From positions 1 to 6,133 of the forward strand of contig JAUVDU010000109.1 of assembly GCA_030595135.1 (NCBI GenBank): DNA of 6,133 bases, written 5' to 3'. A program made the position numbers and the translations under genes. Below are positions 1 to 6,133 of this stretch, piece by piece. The DNA comes from Deltaproteobacteria bacterium (GTDB lineage: Bacteria; Desulfobacterota; Anaeroferrophillalia; Anaeroferrophillales; Tharpellaceae). Numbering within the stretch: the first letter of the stretch is position 1; the number at the start of each line of letters is the position of its first letter. The notes under the pieces were generated by a model. It saw only the letters and a program-made list of their open reading frames with translations. It was not told the origin of the DNA and did not search any database.

Positions 1-588
1 ATTGTCCTGATTAAAGGCAAAAGAGTCTATAGTCGTTTGAAATATGAGAGTGGTGTGCATCGGGTTCAGCGGGTGCCGACAACCGAATCGCAAGGCCGCA
101 TTCATACTTCGGCGGTGACTGTAGCGGTGTTACCGGAAGCCGACGAAGTCGACGCCAATATCAACCCACAGGATTTGCGAATCGATATCTATCGCGCCTC
201 CGGCCCCGGAGGCCAGAGTGTTAATACGACCGATTCGGCCGTACGCATTACCCATATCCCGACCGGACTTGTGGTTTCGAGTCAGGATGAGCGTTCCCAG
301 CATAAAAATAAAGAGCGGGGGATGAAGGTTTTAGCTTCACGCCTGCTTGATCTGCGGATGAGTGAACAGCATGAGTTGATCAGTTCCGAGCGTCGTCAAC
401 AGGTCGGTAGCGGTGATCGCAGTGAACGGATTCGCACGTACAACTTTCCTCAAGGTCGGGTCTCCGATCATCGTATCGGGCTGACTCTGCACAAACTTGA
501 TCAGATTATGCAAGGTGAAATCGGTGAACTGATTACGGCCCTGCTTTCTCATTTTCAGGCTGAGGAGATGAAAGGGTCAACTTCATGA
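1..588 (+). CDS. prfA: Peptide chain release factor 1 (RF1), C-terminal 195 residues, 5' end outside window
   Basis: RF1 is the cytoplasmic class I release factor that recognises UAA and UAG in the ribosomal A site and triggers hydrolysis of peptidyl-tRNA. The frame is open from base 1, so the start codon and roughly 160 N-terminal residues (about 45% of a usual 355-360 residue protein) lie to the left. Visible landmarks are [13 protein letters not shown], then the tripeptide PTT (nt 76-84). This fits the PxT anticodon of RF1 and not the SPF of RF2. The catalytic GGQ follows at nt 208-216 in [13 protein letters not shown], then [27 protein letters not shown] and DHRI, all typical of RF1. The GGQ glutamine is the substrate of PrmC, encoded next. 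The TGA stop overlaps the prmC start codon (ATGA). The family assignment is very secure; only the N-terminus is unknown. Confidence 0.98.
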   Translation: MVLIKGKRVYSRLKYESGVHRVQRVPTTESQGRIHTSAVTVAVLPEADEVDANINPQDLRIDIYRASGPGGQSVNTTDSAVRITHIPTGLVVSSQDERSQHKNKERGMKVLASRLLDLRMSEQHELISSERRQQVGSGDRSERIRTYNFPQGRVSDHRIGLTLHKLDQIMQGEIGELITALLSHFQAEEMKGSTS

Positions 589-1454
589 CTGAAACCTGGA
601 CGGTGCTCAACCTGCTTAACTGGGCCGCGCCGTACCTCGAAAAAAATGGTTCCAGCTCTCCACGGTTAGATGCCGAATTGCTCCTCGCCAAGGTTCTTGA
701 CTGTCAACGTCTTGACCTCTACCTGCGTTTTGATAAACCTCTGGCTTCATCCGAACTTGCCTCCTTCAAAAAATTAATCCTTGAACGTCGCCAAGGGGTG
801 CCGGTTGCCTACTTGCTCGGTGAAAAAGAGTTTTGGTCGCTCTCCTTTCAGGTCTCTCCAGCGGTGCTGGTGCCGCGTCCCGAAACCGAACATCTGGTTG
901 AAGCAGCCATCAATTTCCTGGAAGAAAAATTCCCCACAGGTTGCGGTGTGCTTGATCTGGGTACCGGCTGCGGCAATATTATTCTCTCGCTGGCCCACCA
1001 ATTTTCGGATCGTACCGGTTTTTCCTGGCTCGGGATTGACAGCCGTTCAGCCGCCCTTGAGGTTGCCGCACTCAACGCCCGGCAGTTAAAACTTGAAGAG
1101 GTCTCCTGGTTAGCCTCCGATCTCTTTGCCGGACTGGCTTCCGAGAATTCCTCATTTGGTTTGGTGGTCGCCAATCCCCCTTATATTACCTCTTCAGAGA
1201 TGGCAGGGTTGCCGCCCGAAGTGCAGCGTGAACCGGCTGCCGCCCTCGATGGCGGCCTTGATGGTCTTGATTTTTATCGCCGGATTGCCAATGATGCTCG
1301 CAACTTTTTACGACCCGGCGGCGGTCTCATTTTTGAAGTTGGTGACGGACAGGCTGCGGACGTTAAAAAAATCTTGGCAAGTAACGGTTATAGTGCTATC
1401 TCTGGCCTGTTCGATCTGGCTCGTTGTGAACGGGTAGTGATGGGAGTTAATTAA
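585..1454 (+). CDS. prmC: Release factor glutamine N5-methyltransferase PrmC (HemK)
   Basis: PrmC transfers a methyl group from S-adenosylmethionine to the glutamine of the GGQ motif in RF1 and RF2, which raises termination efficiency. The 289-residue product has the usual length and layout: an N-terminal helical substrate-binding domain (about residues 1-85, with [12 protein letters not shown]), a linker ending in [11 protein letters not shown] (96-106), and a Rossmann methyltransferase domain. SAM-binding motif I is DLGTGCG (124-130), and the catalytic NPPY that holds the target glutamine is at 197-200. [19 protein letters not shown] follows at 216-234, and the C-terminus has the family's RVVMG ending. 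ATG 585 overlaps the prfA stop by 4 nt, and AAGGG at 572-576 lies 8 nt upstream as ribosome binding site. The overlap couples the enzyme to its own substrate. Older records call this family HemK, but a role in haem oxidation is no longer accepted. Confidence 0.97.
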   Translation: MTETWTVLNLLNWAAPYLEKNGSSSPRLDAELLLAKVLDCQRLDLYLRFDKPLASSELASFKKLILERRQGVPVAYLLGEKEFWSLSFQVSPAVLVPRPETEHLVEAAINFLEEKFPTGCGVLDLGTGCGNIILSLAHQFSDRTGFSWLGIDSRSAALEVAALNARQLKLEEVSWLASDLFAGLASENSSFGLVVANPPYITSSEMAGLPPEVQREPAAALDGGLDGLDFYRRIANDARNFLRPGGGLIFEVGDGQAADVKKILASNGYSAISGLFDLARCERVVMGVN

Positions 1455-2770
1455 TGGAAAGTATAGTCGTTCGCGGCGGCCGGAAATTATCCGGCGAAGT
1501 GATTATTGACGGGGCCAAGAATTCGGCTCTGCCTCTGATTGCGGCCACATTGCTGGCCGAAAATGGTTGCAGCCGTCTCGATAATGTTCCTGATCTTCGT
1601 GATATCAATACCATTATCCGCCTGCTTGAGGGGATGGGGGCGGTTATTAGTCGTCAAGGCGGTCGTCTGGAGATCACAACTTCGGTGGTGGGAAATTGTC
1701 AGGCGCCCTATGAGTTAGTTAAAACCATGCGGGCCTCGATTCTGGTTTTAGGCCCTCTGATGGCACGTTTCGGTGAGGCCCGAGTCTCTCTGCCGGGAGG
1801 CTGTGCGATCGGGGCGCGACCGGTCAATCTCCATATCAAAGGTTTAGAGATGATGGGGGCCCGGATTTCGGTTGAACATGGCTATATTATTGGTCAGGCG
1901 GGGCGCCTTAAAGGGGCTGATATCAATTTTGATGTAACCACCGTGACCGGCACCGAAAATCTGATGATGGCGGCGGTTTTAGCCGATGGCGTAACTGTTT
2001 TGCGCAACGCCGCCCGGGAACCGGAGATCGTTGATCTGGCCTCTTTTCTACGGAAGATGGGGGCGCAGATTGAAGGTGACGGAACTCATACCATCACCAT
2101 TACCGGGGTCGAAAAACTTTTAGCCGCCGACTATCAGGTGATGCCCGACCGGATCGAAGCGGGAACCTTTATGGTTGCCGCAGGTATCAGTGATGGCGAC
2201 GTTGTTATCAAAAATGCGCCGTTGGCGGCGATGGCGGCGGTGGTTACTAAGTTGCAGGAAATTGGCCTGTTGATTGAACCGCTCTCACCTGAAGAGGATG
2301 ATGACGATGAACTTCATGAAGATAACGGACTGCTGGCCGGGGTTGCGGTTCGGGTGCGTCGTGGTTTAGACGGTTTAAAAGCTCTCGATGTGAGAACCAT
2401 GCCCTATCCCGGATTTCCCACCGACATGCAGTCTCAGGCGATGGTTCTCCTGACCTTGGCTGAAGGCACCAGTGTGATCAGCGAGACCATTTTTGAAAAT
2501 CGTTTTATGCATGTTTTTGAACTTCAGCGTATGGGCGCCGATATCGAGGTCGAAGGGCGCACGGCAATTGTTCGCGGGGTTGCGGCCCTTTCCGGGGCTC
2601 CGGTGATGGCTTCCGATTTACGGGCCAGCGCCGGTCTGGTTTTGGCCGGTTTGGCGGCCGAAGGCGAGACCGTGATGTCTCGGGTCTACCACCTTGATCG
2701 CGGCTATGCCGGTTTTGAAAAGAAACTAAAAGCCTTAGGCGCTGATATCAAGCGGGTCGAGGAAAATTGA
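1454..2770 (+). CDS. murA: UDP-N-acetylglucosamine 1-carboxyvinyltransferase (MurA)
   Basis: MurA transfers enolpyruvate from phosphoenolpyruvate to UDP-GlcNAc, the first committed step of peptidoglycan synthesis in the cytoplasm. Residues that match known Escherichia coli active-site positions are present: K22-N23, R93, C117 in PGGCAIGARP (E. coli C115, the residue alkylated by fosfomycin), R122, D324 in YPGFPTDMQ (D305), R350 (R331), R390 (R371) and R416 in HLDRGY (R397). The shift rises from +2 to +19 between R122 and D324, so there is a net insertion of about 17 residues in that interval. It is best placed around 277-293, where nine of eleven residues (280-290) are acidic. The total of 438 residues compares with 419 in E. 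coli. Cysteine at 117 predicts fosfomycin sensitivity at the target level. ATG 1454 overlaps the prmC stop by 1 nt (TAATG), with GGGAG at 1442-1446 spaced 7 nt. Orthology to EPSP synthase (AroA) is excluded by these motifs. Confidence 0.98.
   Translation: MESIVVRGGRKLSGEVIIDGAKNSALPLIAATLLAENGCSRLDNVPDLRDINTIIRLLEGMGAVISRQGGRLEITTSVVGNCQAPYELVKTMRASILVLGPLMARFGEARVSLPGGCAIGARPVNLHIKGLEMMGARISVEHGYIIGQAGRLKGADINFDVTTVTGTENLMMAAVLADGVTVLRNAAREPEIVDLASFLRKMGAQIEGDGTHTITITGVEKLLAADYQVMPDRIEAGTFMVAAGISDGDVVIKNAPLAAMAAVVTKLQEIGLLIEPLSPEEDDDDELHEDNGLLAGVAVRVRRGLDGLKALDVRTMPYPGFPTDMQSQAMVLLTLAEGTSVISETIFENRFMHVFELQRMGADIEVEGRTAIVRGVAALSGAPVMASDLRASAGLVLAGLAAEGETVMSRVYHLDRGYAGFEKKLKALGADIKRVEEN
2759..2769 (+). 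promoter_or_regulatory. Ribosome binding site that decides the hisD start
   Basis: GAGG at 2759-2762 lies inside the last codons of murA and 7 nt before ATG 2770, the normal spacing. The competing in-frame TTG at 2767 would have only 4 nt. The TGATG arrangement (murA stop sharing a base with the hisD start) suggests translational coupling by re-initiation. Confidence 0.65.
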
Positions 2771-4071
2771 TGAATATTAACTGTTATCAAACAAGTGATC
2801 CCGATTTTCAGGAACGTTTCCAGCTTCTCTGCGAGCGCAATCTTGATCTCGATATGTCGGCGGATAGTGTAGTTGCGGAGATTCTTGAACGGGTTCGTAA
2901 AGAGGGTGATACGGCGCTCTTTGATTATACCAAGCGTTTTGATGGTCTCGATCTTGCGGACGTCGGCATTGAGGTGCAAAGTGCGGAGATTGATGCCGCT
3001 TTTGACCGGTTGAGTGCCTCTCAACTAAAAGACATTGAATTGGCGATTGAGCGGATTACGACTTTTCATCAGCGCCAGCTCCGGCAATCTTGGTTTGACG
3101 ACCACGAACCCGGAGTTCTTTTAGGACAGAAAATTACCCCTCTGTCTCGGGTCGGAATCTATGTGCCGGGGGGTAAGGCTTCTTATCCTTCGTCGGTTTT
3201 GATGAATGCGATTCCGGCTCAAGTTGCCGGAGTCAAAGAGATTGTCATGGTCTCTCCGGCAGCCCTGGGCTATAATCCGGCCGTACTGGTTTCGGCCAGA
3301 CTTTGCGGGGTGAAACGAATTTTTCGGGTGGGTGGAGCCCAGGCTGTAGCCGCATTGGCTTATGGTACTCCATTAATCCCTGCGGTTGACAAAATTGTCG
3401 GGCCTGGTAATATCTATGTGGCGTTGGCTAAGCGCCGGGTCTTTGGCCGGGTCGGTATTGATATGGTCGCCGGCCCCAGCGAAATTATGGTGGTCGCCGA
3501 CGAAAGTGCCAATCCGGTTTTTGTGGCCGCCGATCTGCTTTCACAGGCGGAACACGACGAACTTGCGGTGGTCGTTCTGGTGACTCCGTCGCAAAAATTG
3601 AGTGATGCCGTTAAGCTTGAACTGGAAAAACAGTTGGCGATGCTACAGCGGCGAGAGATTGCCCAGCGTTCATTGCAGGATCAGGGGGCTTTGATTACCA
3701 CTGCAAATCTTGATCAAGCCCTTGAACTGGCTAATCAGTTTGCGGCTGAACATCTCGAACTTGCGGTCGCTGATCCCTTGCTCGCTTTAAGCTCAATCCA
3801 TAACGCCGGGGCGGTTTTTCTCGGCCATTCAACGCCTGAAGCTTTAGGTGATTATCTGGCCGGGCCCAATCATGTCCTGCCGACGGCAGGGACGGCTCGT
3901 TTCTCCTCGCCGTTGGGAGTTGATGATTTTCTTAAAAAGAGCAGCGTTCTCTCTTTTAGCAGCGCCGCCCTTAAACGATACGGACAACCATTGATGGCGT
4001 TAGCCGAGATGGAAGGTTTGGAAGCTCACGGCCGAGCTGTGAGTTTACGGTTAAAAGATCAGGAGATTTAA
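2770..4071 (+). CDS. hisD: Histidinol dehydrogenase (HisD)
   Basis: HisD is a zinc enzyme that carries out the last two steps of histidine synthesis, oxidising L-histidinol through histidinal to L-histidine with two NAD+. The 433-residue product matches the usual 430-435. Zinc ligands known from E. coli are all visible: Q259 and H262 in SQAEHDE, D361 in GDYLAGPNHVLPT and H420 in LEAHGRAV. The catalytic pair E327-H328 sits in AAEHLEL. RVGIYVPGGKASYPSSVLM (127-145) and VDKIVGPGNIYVALAKR (206-222) are family signatures for substrate and cofactor binding. I chose ATG 2770, which overlaps the murA stop by one base. An in-frame TTG at 2767 would add one residue but would lie only 4 nt from the GAGG sequence, compared with 7 nt for the ATG. 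The gene directly follows murA; in related genomes, as I recall them, hisG usually sits in between. Confidence 0.98.
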   Translation: MNINCYQTSDPDFQERFQLLCERNLDLDMSADSVVAEILERVRKEGDTALFDYTKRFDGLDLADVGIEVQSAEIDAAFDRLSASQLKDIELAIERITTFHQRQLRQSWFDDHEPGVLLGQKITPLSRVGIYVPGGKASYPSSVLMNAIPAQVAGVKEIVMVSPAALGYNPAVLVSARLCGVKRIFRVGGAQAVAALAYGTPLIPAVDKIVGPGNIYVALAKRRVFGRVGIDMVAGPSEIMVVADESANPVFVAADLLSQAEHDELAVVVLVTPSQKLSDAVKLELEKQLAMLQRREIAQRSLQDQGALITTANLDQALELANQFAAEHLELAVADPLLALSSIHNAGAVFLGHSTPEALGDYLAGPNHVLPTAGTARFSSPLGVDDFLKKSSVLSFSSAALKRYGQPLMALAEMEGLEAHGRAVSLRLKDQEI

Positions 4072-4072
4072 A

Positions 4073-4672
4073 ATGAAAGAAAACCTGCGTGTAGCCGAGA
4101 TCAACCGCCAAACGGCCGAAACCAGTATTAAGCTCGCTCTCGTTCTTGATGGTCGTGGGAGCTCGCAAATCGCAACCGGGATCCCTTTTATTGACCATAT
4201 GCTCACCCTCTTTGCCCGGCACAGCGGTTGTGACCTGGAAGTTATGGCAAGTGGTGACTTGGAAGTCGATTTCCATCATACGGTCGAAGACTTGGGAATC
4301 TGCCTGGGCCAGGCCTTGAGCCAGGCCTTAGGGGATATGGGTGGCATCGCTCGTTACGGCGAGGCCCAGATTCCGATGGATGAAGCCTTGTGCGGGGCCG
4401 TGGTTGATATCTCCAAGCGTCCTTTTTTGGTCTTCAATCTGGCTCTGACCGCACCCAAAGTCGGTGAGCTCGACAGCGAGTTGATCGAGGAGTTTTTTCG
4501 GGCCTTTGCTGTCCATGGCGGTTTGACCCTACATCTTAATCTCCATTATGGAAAAAATCAGCACCATATCTTTGAGGCTGCTTTCAAAGCTTGCGCCCAT
4601 GCCCTGCGCCGGGCCTGGACGCCGCTGGCGGAACTTCAGGGTCAGGCTTTAAGTACTAAAGGAACTCTTTAG
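4073..4672 (+). CDS. hisB: Imidazoleglycerol-phosphate dehydratase (HisB, monofunctional)
   Basis: This cytoplasmic enzyme dehydrates imidazole glycerol phosphate to imidazole acetol phosphate, the sixth step of histidine synthesis, using a two-metal (Mn) site. At 199 residues it is the stand-alone dehydratase; the N-terminal HAD histidinol phosphatase domain of the enterobacterial fusion is absent, so a separate phosphatase must exist elsewhere. Metal and active-site signatures are present: GIPFIDHML (36-44), DFHHTVEDLG (66-75), MDEAL (102-106), FFRAFAVHGGLTLH (141-154) and HHIFEAAFKA (164-173), then the family's C-terminal STKGTL (194-199). ATG 4073 lies one base after the hisD stop, with AGGAG at 4061-4065 spaced 7 nt. 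The N-terminus is a few residues longer than the minimal IGPD, which is common. The product of this enzyme is normally the substrate of HisC, whose gene is not in this window. Confidence 0.97.
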   Translation: MKENLRVAEINRQTAETSIKLALVLDGRGSSQIATGIPFIDHMLTLFARHSGCDLEVMASGDLEVDFHHTVEDLGICLGQALSQALGDMGGIARYGEAQIPMDEALCGAVVDISKRPFLVFNLALTAPKVGELDSELIEEFFRAFAVHGGLTLHLNLHYGKNQHHIFEAAFKACAHALRRAWTPLAELQGQALSTKGTL

Positions 4673-4674
4673 AA

Positions 4675-5307
4675 ATGATTGCAATTGTTGATTATGGTAT
4701 GGGCAATCTGCGGAGTGTCCAGAAAGCCATCGAAAAAGTTGGCTACGAGGCTGAAATAACCCGCAGTCCCCAGCGTATTGCCGATGCCCGGGCGGTTATT
4801 TTGCCCGGAGTCGGGGCGTTTAAAGACTGTATGGACAACCTTGAGAACTTTTCTCTGATTACGCCGGTCTTGAAGGCGATCGCCTCGGGAAAACCTTTTC
4901 TTGGTATCTGTCTGGGTTTACAGCTTCTTTTTAGTGAAAGTTTAGAGTTTGGTCACCACCCCGGACTTGATGTGATCAAGGGTGTGGTTAAACCTTTTTC
5001 ACAGACCATGAGTGACCCGGATCGGCCCGGCGGCCTTTTGAAAATTCCGCATATGGGCTGGAATTCTGTTCAAATTCAGAAGCCGGTGCCGGTTTTGGCT
5101 GAGGTTAAAGATGGCTCCTATTTCTATTTTGTTCACTCTTACTATGTTGAACCCGAAGATTCACAAACAGTGGCGATGTTGACCGATTATGGTGGGAAAT
5201 TTGTTTCGGCCGTGGCCTTTGACAACGTGGTCGCGACTCAGTTCCATCCGGAAAAGAGCCAGCAGCAGGGTCTTGCTATCTTACGGGCCTTTGCCGCCCT
5301 TAAATGA
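4675..5307 (+). CDS. hisH: Imidazole glycerol phosphate synthase, glutamine amidotransferase subunit (HisH)
   Basis: HisH hydrolyses glutamine and passes ammonia through a channel to its partner HisF. HisF converts PRFAR to imidazole glycerol phosphate and AICAR. The 210-residue product is a complete class I glutamine amidotransferase of the usual length (about 200-215). The start IVDYGMGNLRSV and the PGVGAF loop (44-49) are typical. The nucleophile C79 lies in FLGICLGLQLLF, followed by PHMGWNSV (125-132) and YFVHSYYVEP (151-160). H191 and E193 of FHPEKS complete the catalytic triad. ATG 4675 follows the hisB stop by 2 nt, with AAAGGA at 4658-4663 spaced 11 nt, somewhat long. The last base of its TGA stop is also the first base of the large palindrome. 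HisF and HisA, needed for the same step and the one before it, are not in view and may lie to the right. Confidence 0.98.
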   Translation: MIAIVDYGMGNLRSVQKAIEKVGYEAEITRSPQRIADARAVILPGVGAFKDCMDNLENFSLITPVLKAIASGKPFLGICLGLQLLFSESLEFGHHPGLDVIKGVVKPFSQTMSDPDRPGGLLKIPHMGWNSVQIQKPVPVLAEVKDGSYFYFVHSYYVEPEDSQTVAMLTDYGGKFVSAVAFDNVVATQFHPEKSQQQGLAILRAFAALK

Positions 5308-5425
5308 AAACCGCCAATTTCCTCGATTGCTGCGTTAGGCAAAGATTTTAATCCTCGGAATACTAAGTGTATGCCTGCGGTTAAAATCTTTGCCTGCCTT
5401 GCACTCAAGAAAATTGTCAGGTTTT
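5307..5425. repeat. Large imperfect palindrome (REP-like intergenic hairpin) between hisH and the lipoprotein gene
   Basis: A long inverted repeat fills most of the hisH-lipoprotein gap. Its core is a perfect 15-bp stem: AGGCAAAGATTTTAA at 5337-5351 with its reverse complement at 5381-5395. The arms extend outward with mismatches: TGC/GCA (5328-5330 and 5401-5403, after an uneven internal loop), CAATTT/AAATTG (5315-5320 and 5411-5416) and AAAACC/GGTTTT (5307-5312 and 5420-5425). Inward, CC, C, GG and ATAC (5353-5363) pair with GTAT, CC, G and GG (5369-5380), leaving a TAAGT loop at 5364-5368. The whole 119 nt could therefore fold as one hairpin or cruciform. The core is A+T-rich and no run of T follows the right arm, so it does not fit an intrinsic terminator. 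A dispersed REP/BIME-like element, or a hairpin protecting the upstream his mRNA from 3' exonucleases, are the likelier readings. The pairing is seen directly; the role is inferred. Confidence 0.85.
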
Positions 5426-5440
5426 CGGTTATGCTAAGTG

Positions 5441-5456
5441 AAAAGGGATGATGATT
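5441..5456 (+). promoter_or_regulatory. Ribosome binding site for the lipoprotein gene; selects among three ATGs
   Basis: AAAAGGG at 5441-5447 directly abuts ATG 5448, is 3 nt from ATG 5451 and 9 nt from ATG 5457. Only the last gives usable spacing, so 5457 is the preferred start. The two upstream in-frame ATGs would add three residues and would not alter the signal peptide reading. Confidence 0.55.
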
Positions 5457-6133
5457 ATGGAGAGATCTCTGACTCGTTCTTGTCGGGTCGTAACAATTTT
5501 GTTTGTTCTGTCGACTCTTTTTTTGTTCTCCGCCTGTGCGTCCAAGGATGTGCGCGTCAAAGAGCTTGAGGCGATTCCTCAGTTTTACCGGGTTGCGGTC
5601 ATGCCTTTCAATGTGACCAATTGCCGGACTTGTGTCGAATCTTACCCCTCCTGCCGGCCGGTGGGGGGGCAGATTGTCTGTGACCAGATCAGCAGTGGCA
5701 TCGGTTTTGATCTGGCCCAGTCGTTGGCACGAGAGATCGCTATCTATGGGAAATATGAGGTGGTTGAGCCGCAGGCGGCAGCGAGGGTGCTGCCGATGCT
5801 CGGCCAGGTGCCGATGACCGAAATCGGTCGCCGATTGGGGGTTGACGTTCTCGTTTTTGGGGTCATTAACCGTTTTCAGGAGCGGATTGGCGGGCCAATG
5901 TCGGTGCGCCAACCGGCCTCGGTCTATTTCGAGATTACCGTGGTCGATGCCCGGAGCGGGCGCAAGGTCTGGTACGCGGTTTTTGATCAGACCCAAAAAT
6001 CTTTGAGTGACGATATTACCAACTTAAGAAATTTCATGCGGGGCGGGGGCAAGTGGCTGACGGCCAGAGAGTTTGCCGACATCGGCATTGCCGAGTTAGT
6101 TGAGCAGTTTCCCGGCCTTAAGGGAGCAGGAGC
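5457..6133 (+). CDS. Predicted outer-membrane lipoprotein, CsgG/LpoB-like layout, 3' end outside window
   Basis: The frame is open from ATG 5457 (alternatives 5448 and 5451) to the window edge, giving 225 residues without a stop. The N-terminus is a lipoprotein signal: basic residues R3, R7 and R10, a hydrophobic stretch VVTILFVLSTLFLFSA (11-26), then C27 in FSAC, a slightly atypical lipobox with F at -3. A at +2 does not give an inner-membrane retention signal, so an outer-membrane location is likely. The mature part starts with a strand YRVAVMPFNV (44-53), then a cluster C56, C59, C66, C75, a helix FDLAQSLAREI, KYEVVEP (99-105), GRRLGVDVLVFGVINRF (124-140), a strand pair VYFEITVVDARSGRKVWYAVFD (in two parts, 156-177) and RGGGKWLTAREFADIGIAEL (195-214). 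This strand-helix order resembles the TolB-N/CsgG/LpoB type of periplasmic lipoprotein domain. I recognise a conserved deltaproteobacterial-type lipoprotein but can give no function. AAGGGAGCAGGAG at the window end may be the next gene's ribosome binding site, so the stop is probably close. Confidence 0.85.
   Translation, partial: MERSLTRSCRVVTILFVLSTLFLFSACASKDVRVKELEAIPQFYRVAVMPFNVTNCRTCVESYPSCRPVGGQIVCDQISSGIGFDLAQSLAREIAIYGKYEVVEPQAAARVLPMLGQVPMTEIGRRLGVDVLVFGVINRFQERIGGPMSVRQPASVYFEITVVDARSGRKVWYAVFDQTQKSLSDDITNLRNFMRGGGKWLTAREFADIGIAELVEQFPGLKGAG

Noticed and set aside
848..1174. Minus-strand and alternative plus-strand frames inside prmC
   Set aside because: They overlap the conserved SAM-binding region of prmC and have no plausible protein features of their own.
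2704..3024. Minus-strand frame across the murA-hisD junction
   Set aside because: It is antisense to two well-conserved genes with no domain signal; treated as chance.
4310..4331. Short direct repeat of CAGGCCTT inside hisB
   Set aside because: It encodes the normal helix GQALSQALGD of the enzyme and is explained by protein sequence.
5381..5425. Intrinsic (rho-independent) terminator after hisH
   Set aside because: The hairpin is strong but its core is A+T-rich, and the bases after the right arm (CGGTTATGCT) contain no T-run.
5390..5434. Sigma-70 promoter for the lipoprotein gene (TTGCCT or TTGCAC as -35)
   Set aside because: No acceptable -10 box lies 16-18 nt downstream of either candidate, and both lie within the palindrome arm. 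I cannot support a promoter here.
5363..5440. CTAAGTG repeated at 5363-5369 and 5434-5440
   Set aside because: A 7-bp match at this distance is easily due to chance, and no further copies or symmetry were seen.
5663..5669. Run of seven G in the lipoprotein gene as a phase-variation or frameshift site
   Set aside because: The same frame carries the signal peptide before it and the domain-like segments after it, so the gene is intact. A single G7 tract in a moderately G+C-rich gene is weak evidence for phase variation.
5238..5996. Long minus-strand open frame (252 codons) over the hisH end, the palindrome and the lipoprotein gene
   Set aside because: Its translation shows no recognisable domain, it runs antisense through the conserved hisH C-terminus and through a plus-strand gene with a signal peptide and a domain-like pattern, and it crosses the palindrome. 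It is a shadow frame.

Overview
This window is a compact, single-strand (+) block of core bacterial genes: the 3' part of prfA (peptide chain release factor 1), then prmC, murA, hisD, hisB and hisH, followed by a 149-nt gap filled by a large palindrome, and finally a lipoprotein gene still open at the right edge. The order prfA-prmC-murA-his, as I recall it, is typical of Desulfuromonadales-like (Geobacter-type) deltaproteobacteria, now Desulfobacterota. The lipobox protein, the moderate G+C and the protein sequences fit a Gram-negative member of that group. This assignment rests on family knowledge and was not confirmed by any search.

Layout. Positions 1-588 hold the C-terminal 195 residues of RF1, including the stop-codon-recognition PxT motif and the GGQ motif. 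Positions 585-1454 hold PrmC, which methylates the glutamine of that GGQ. Positions 1454-2770 hold MurA, the first committed enzyme of peptidoglycan synthesis, with an unusual acidic insertion of about 17 residues. Positions 2770-4071, 4073-4672 and 4675-5307 hold HisD, HisB (dehydratase only) and HisH of histidine synthesis. Each gene in this run overlaps the next by 1-4 nt or is separated from it by 1-2 nt, and each has its own Shine-Dalgarno-like sequence, so they look like one translationally coupled operon. The usual partners hisG and hisC are not between murA and hisH, and hisA/hisF are not in view.

From the hisH stop codon (5307) to 5425 lies an almost continuous inverted repeat of about 119 nt with a perfect 15-bp core stem and no U-tract. 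It looks more like a dispersed REP-type intergenic element or an mRNA-stabilising hairpin than an intrinsic terminator. Downstream, from 5457 past the window end, is a predicted outer-membrane lipoprotein with a CsgG/LpoB-like layout and a four-cysteine cluster. No function can be assigned to it with confidence.

Overall this is ordinary core genome, and I see no convincing new defence or mobile system. The points worth a second look are the palindrome, the cysteine-bearing lipoprotein at the his locus, the acidic insertion in MurA and the reduced set of his genes.
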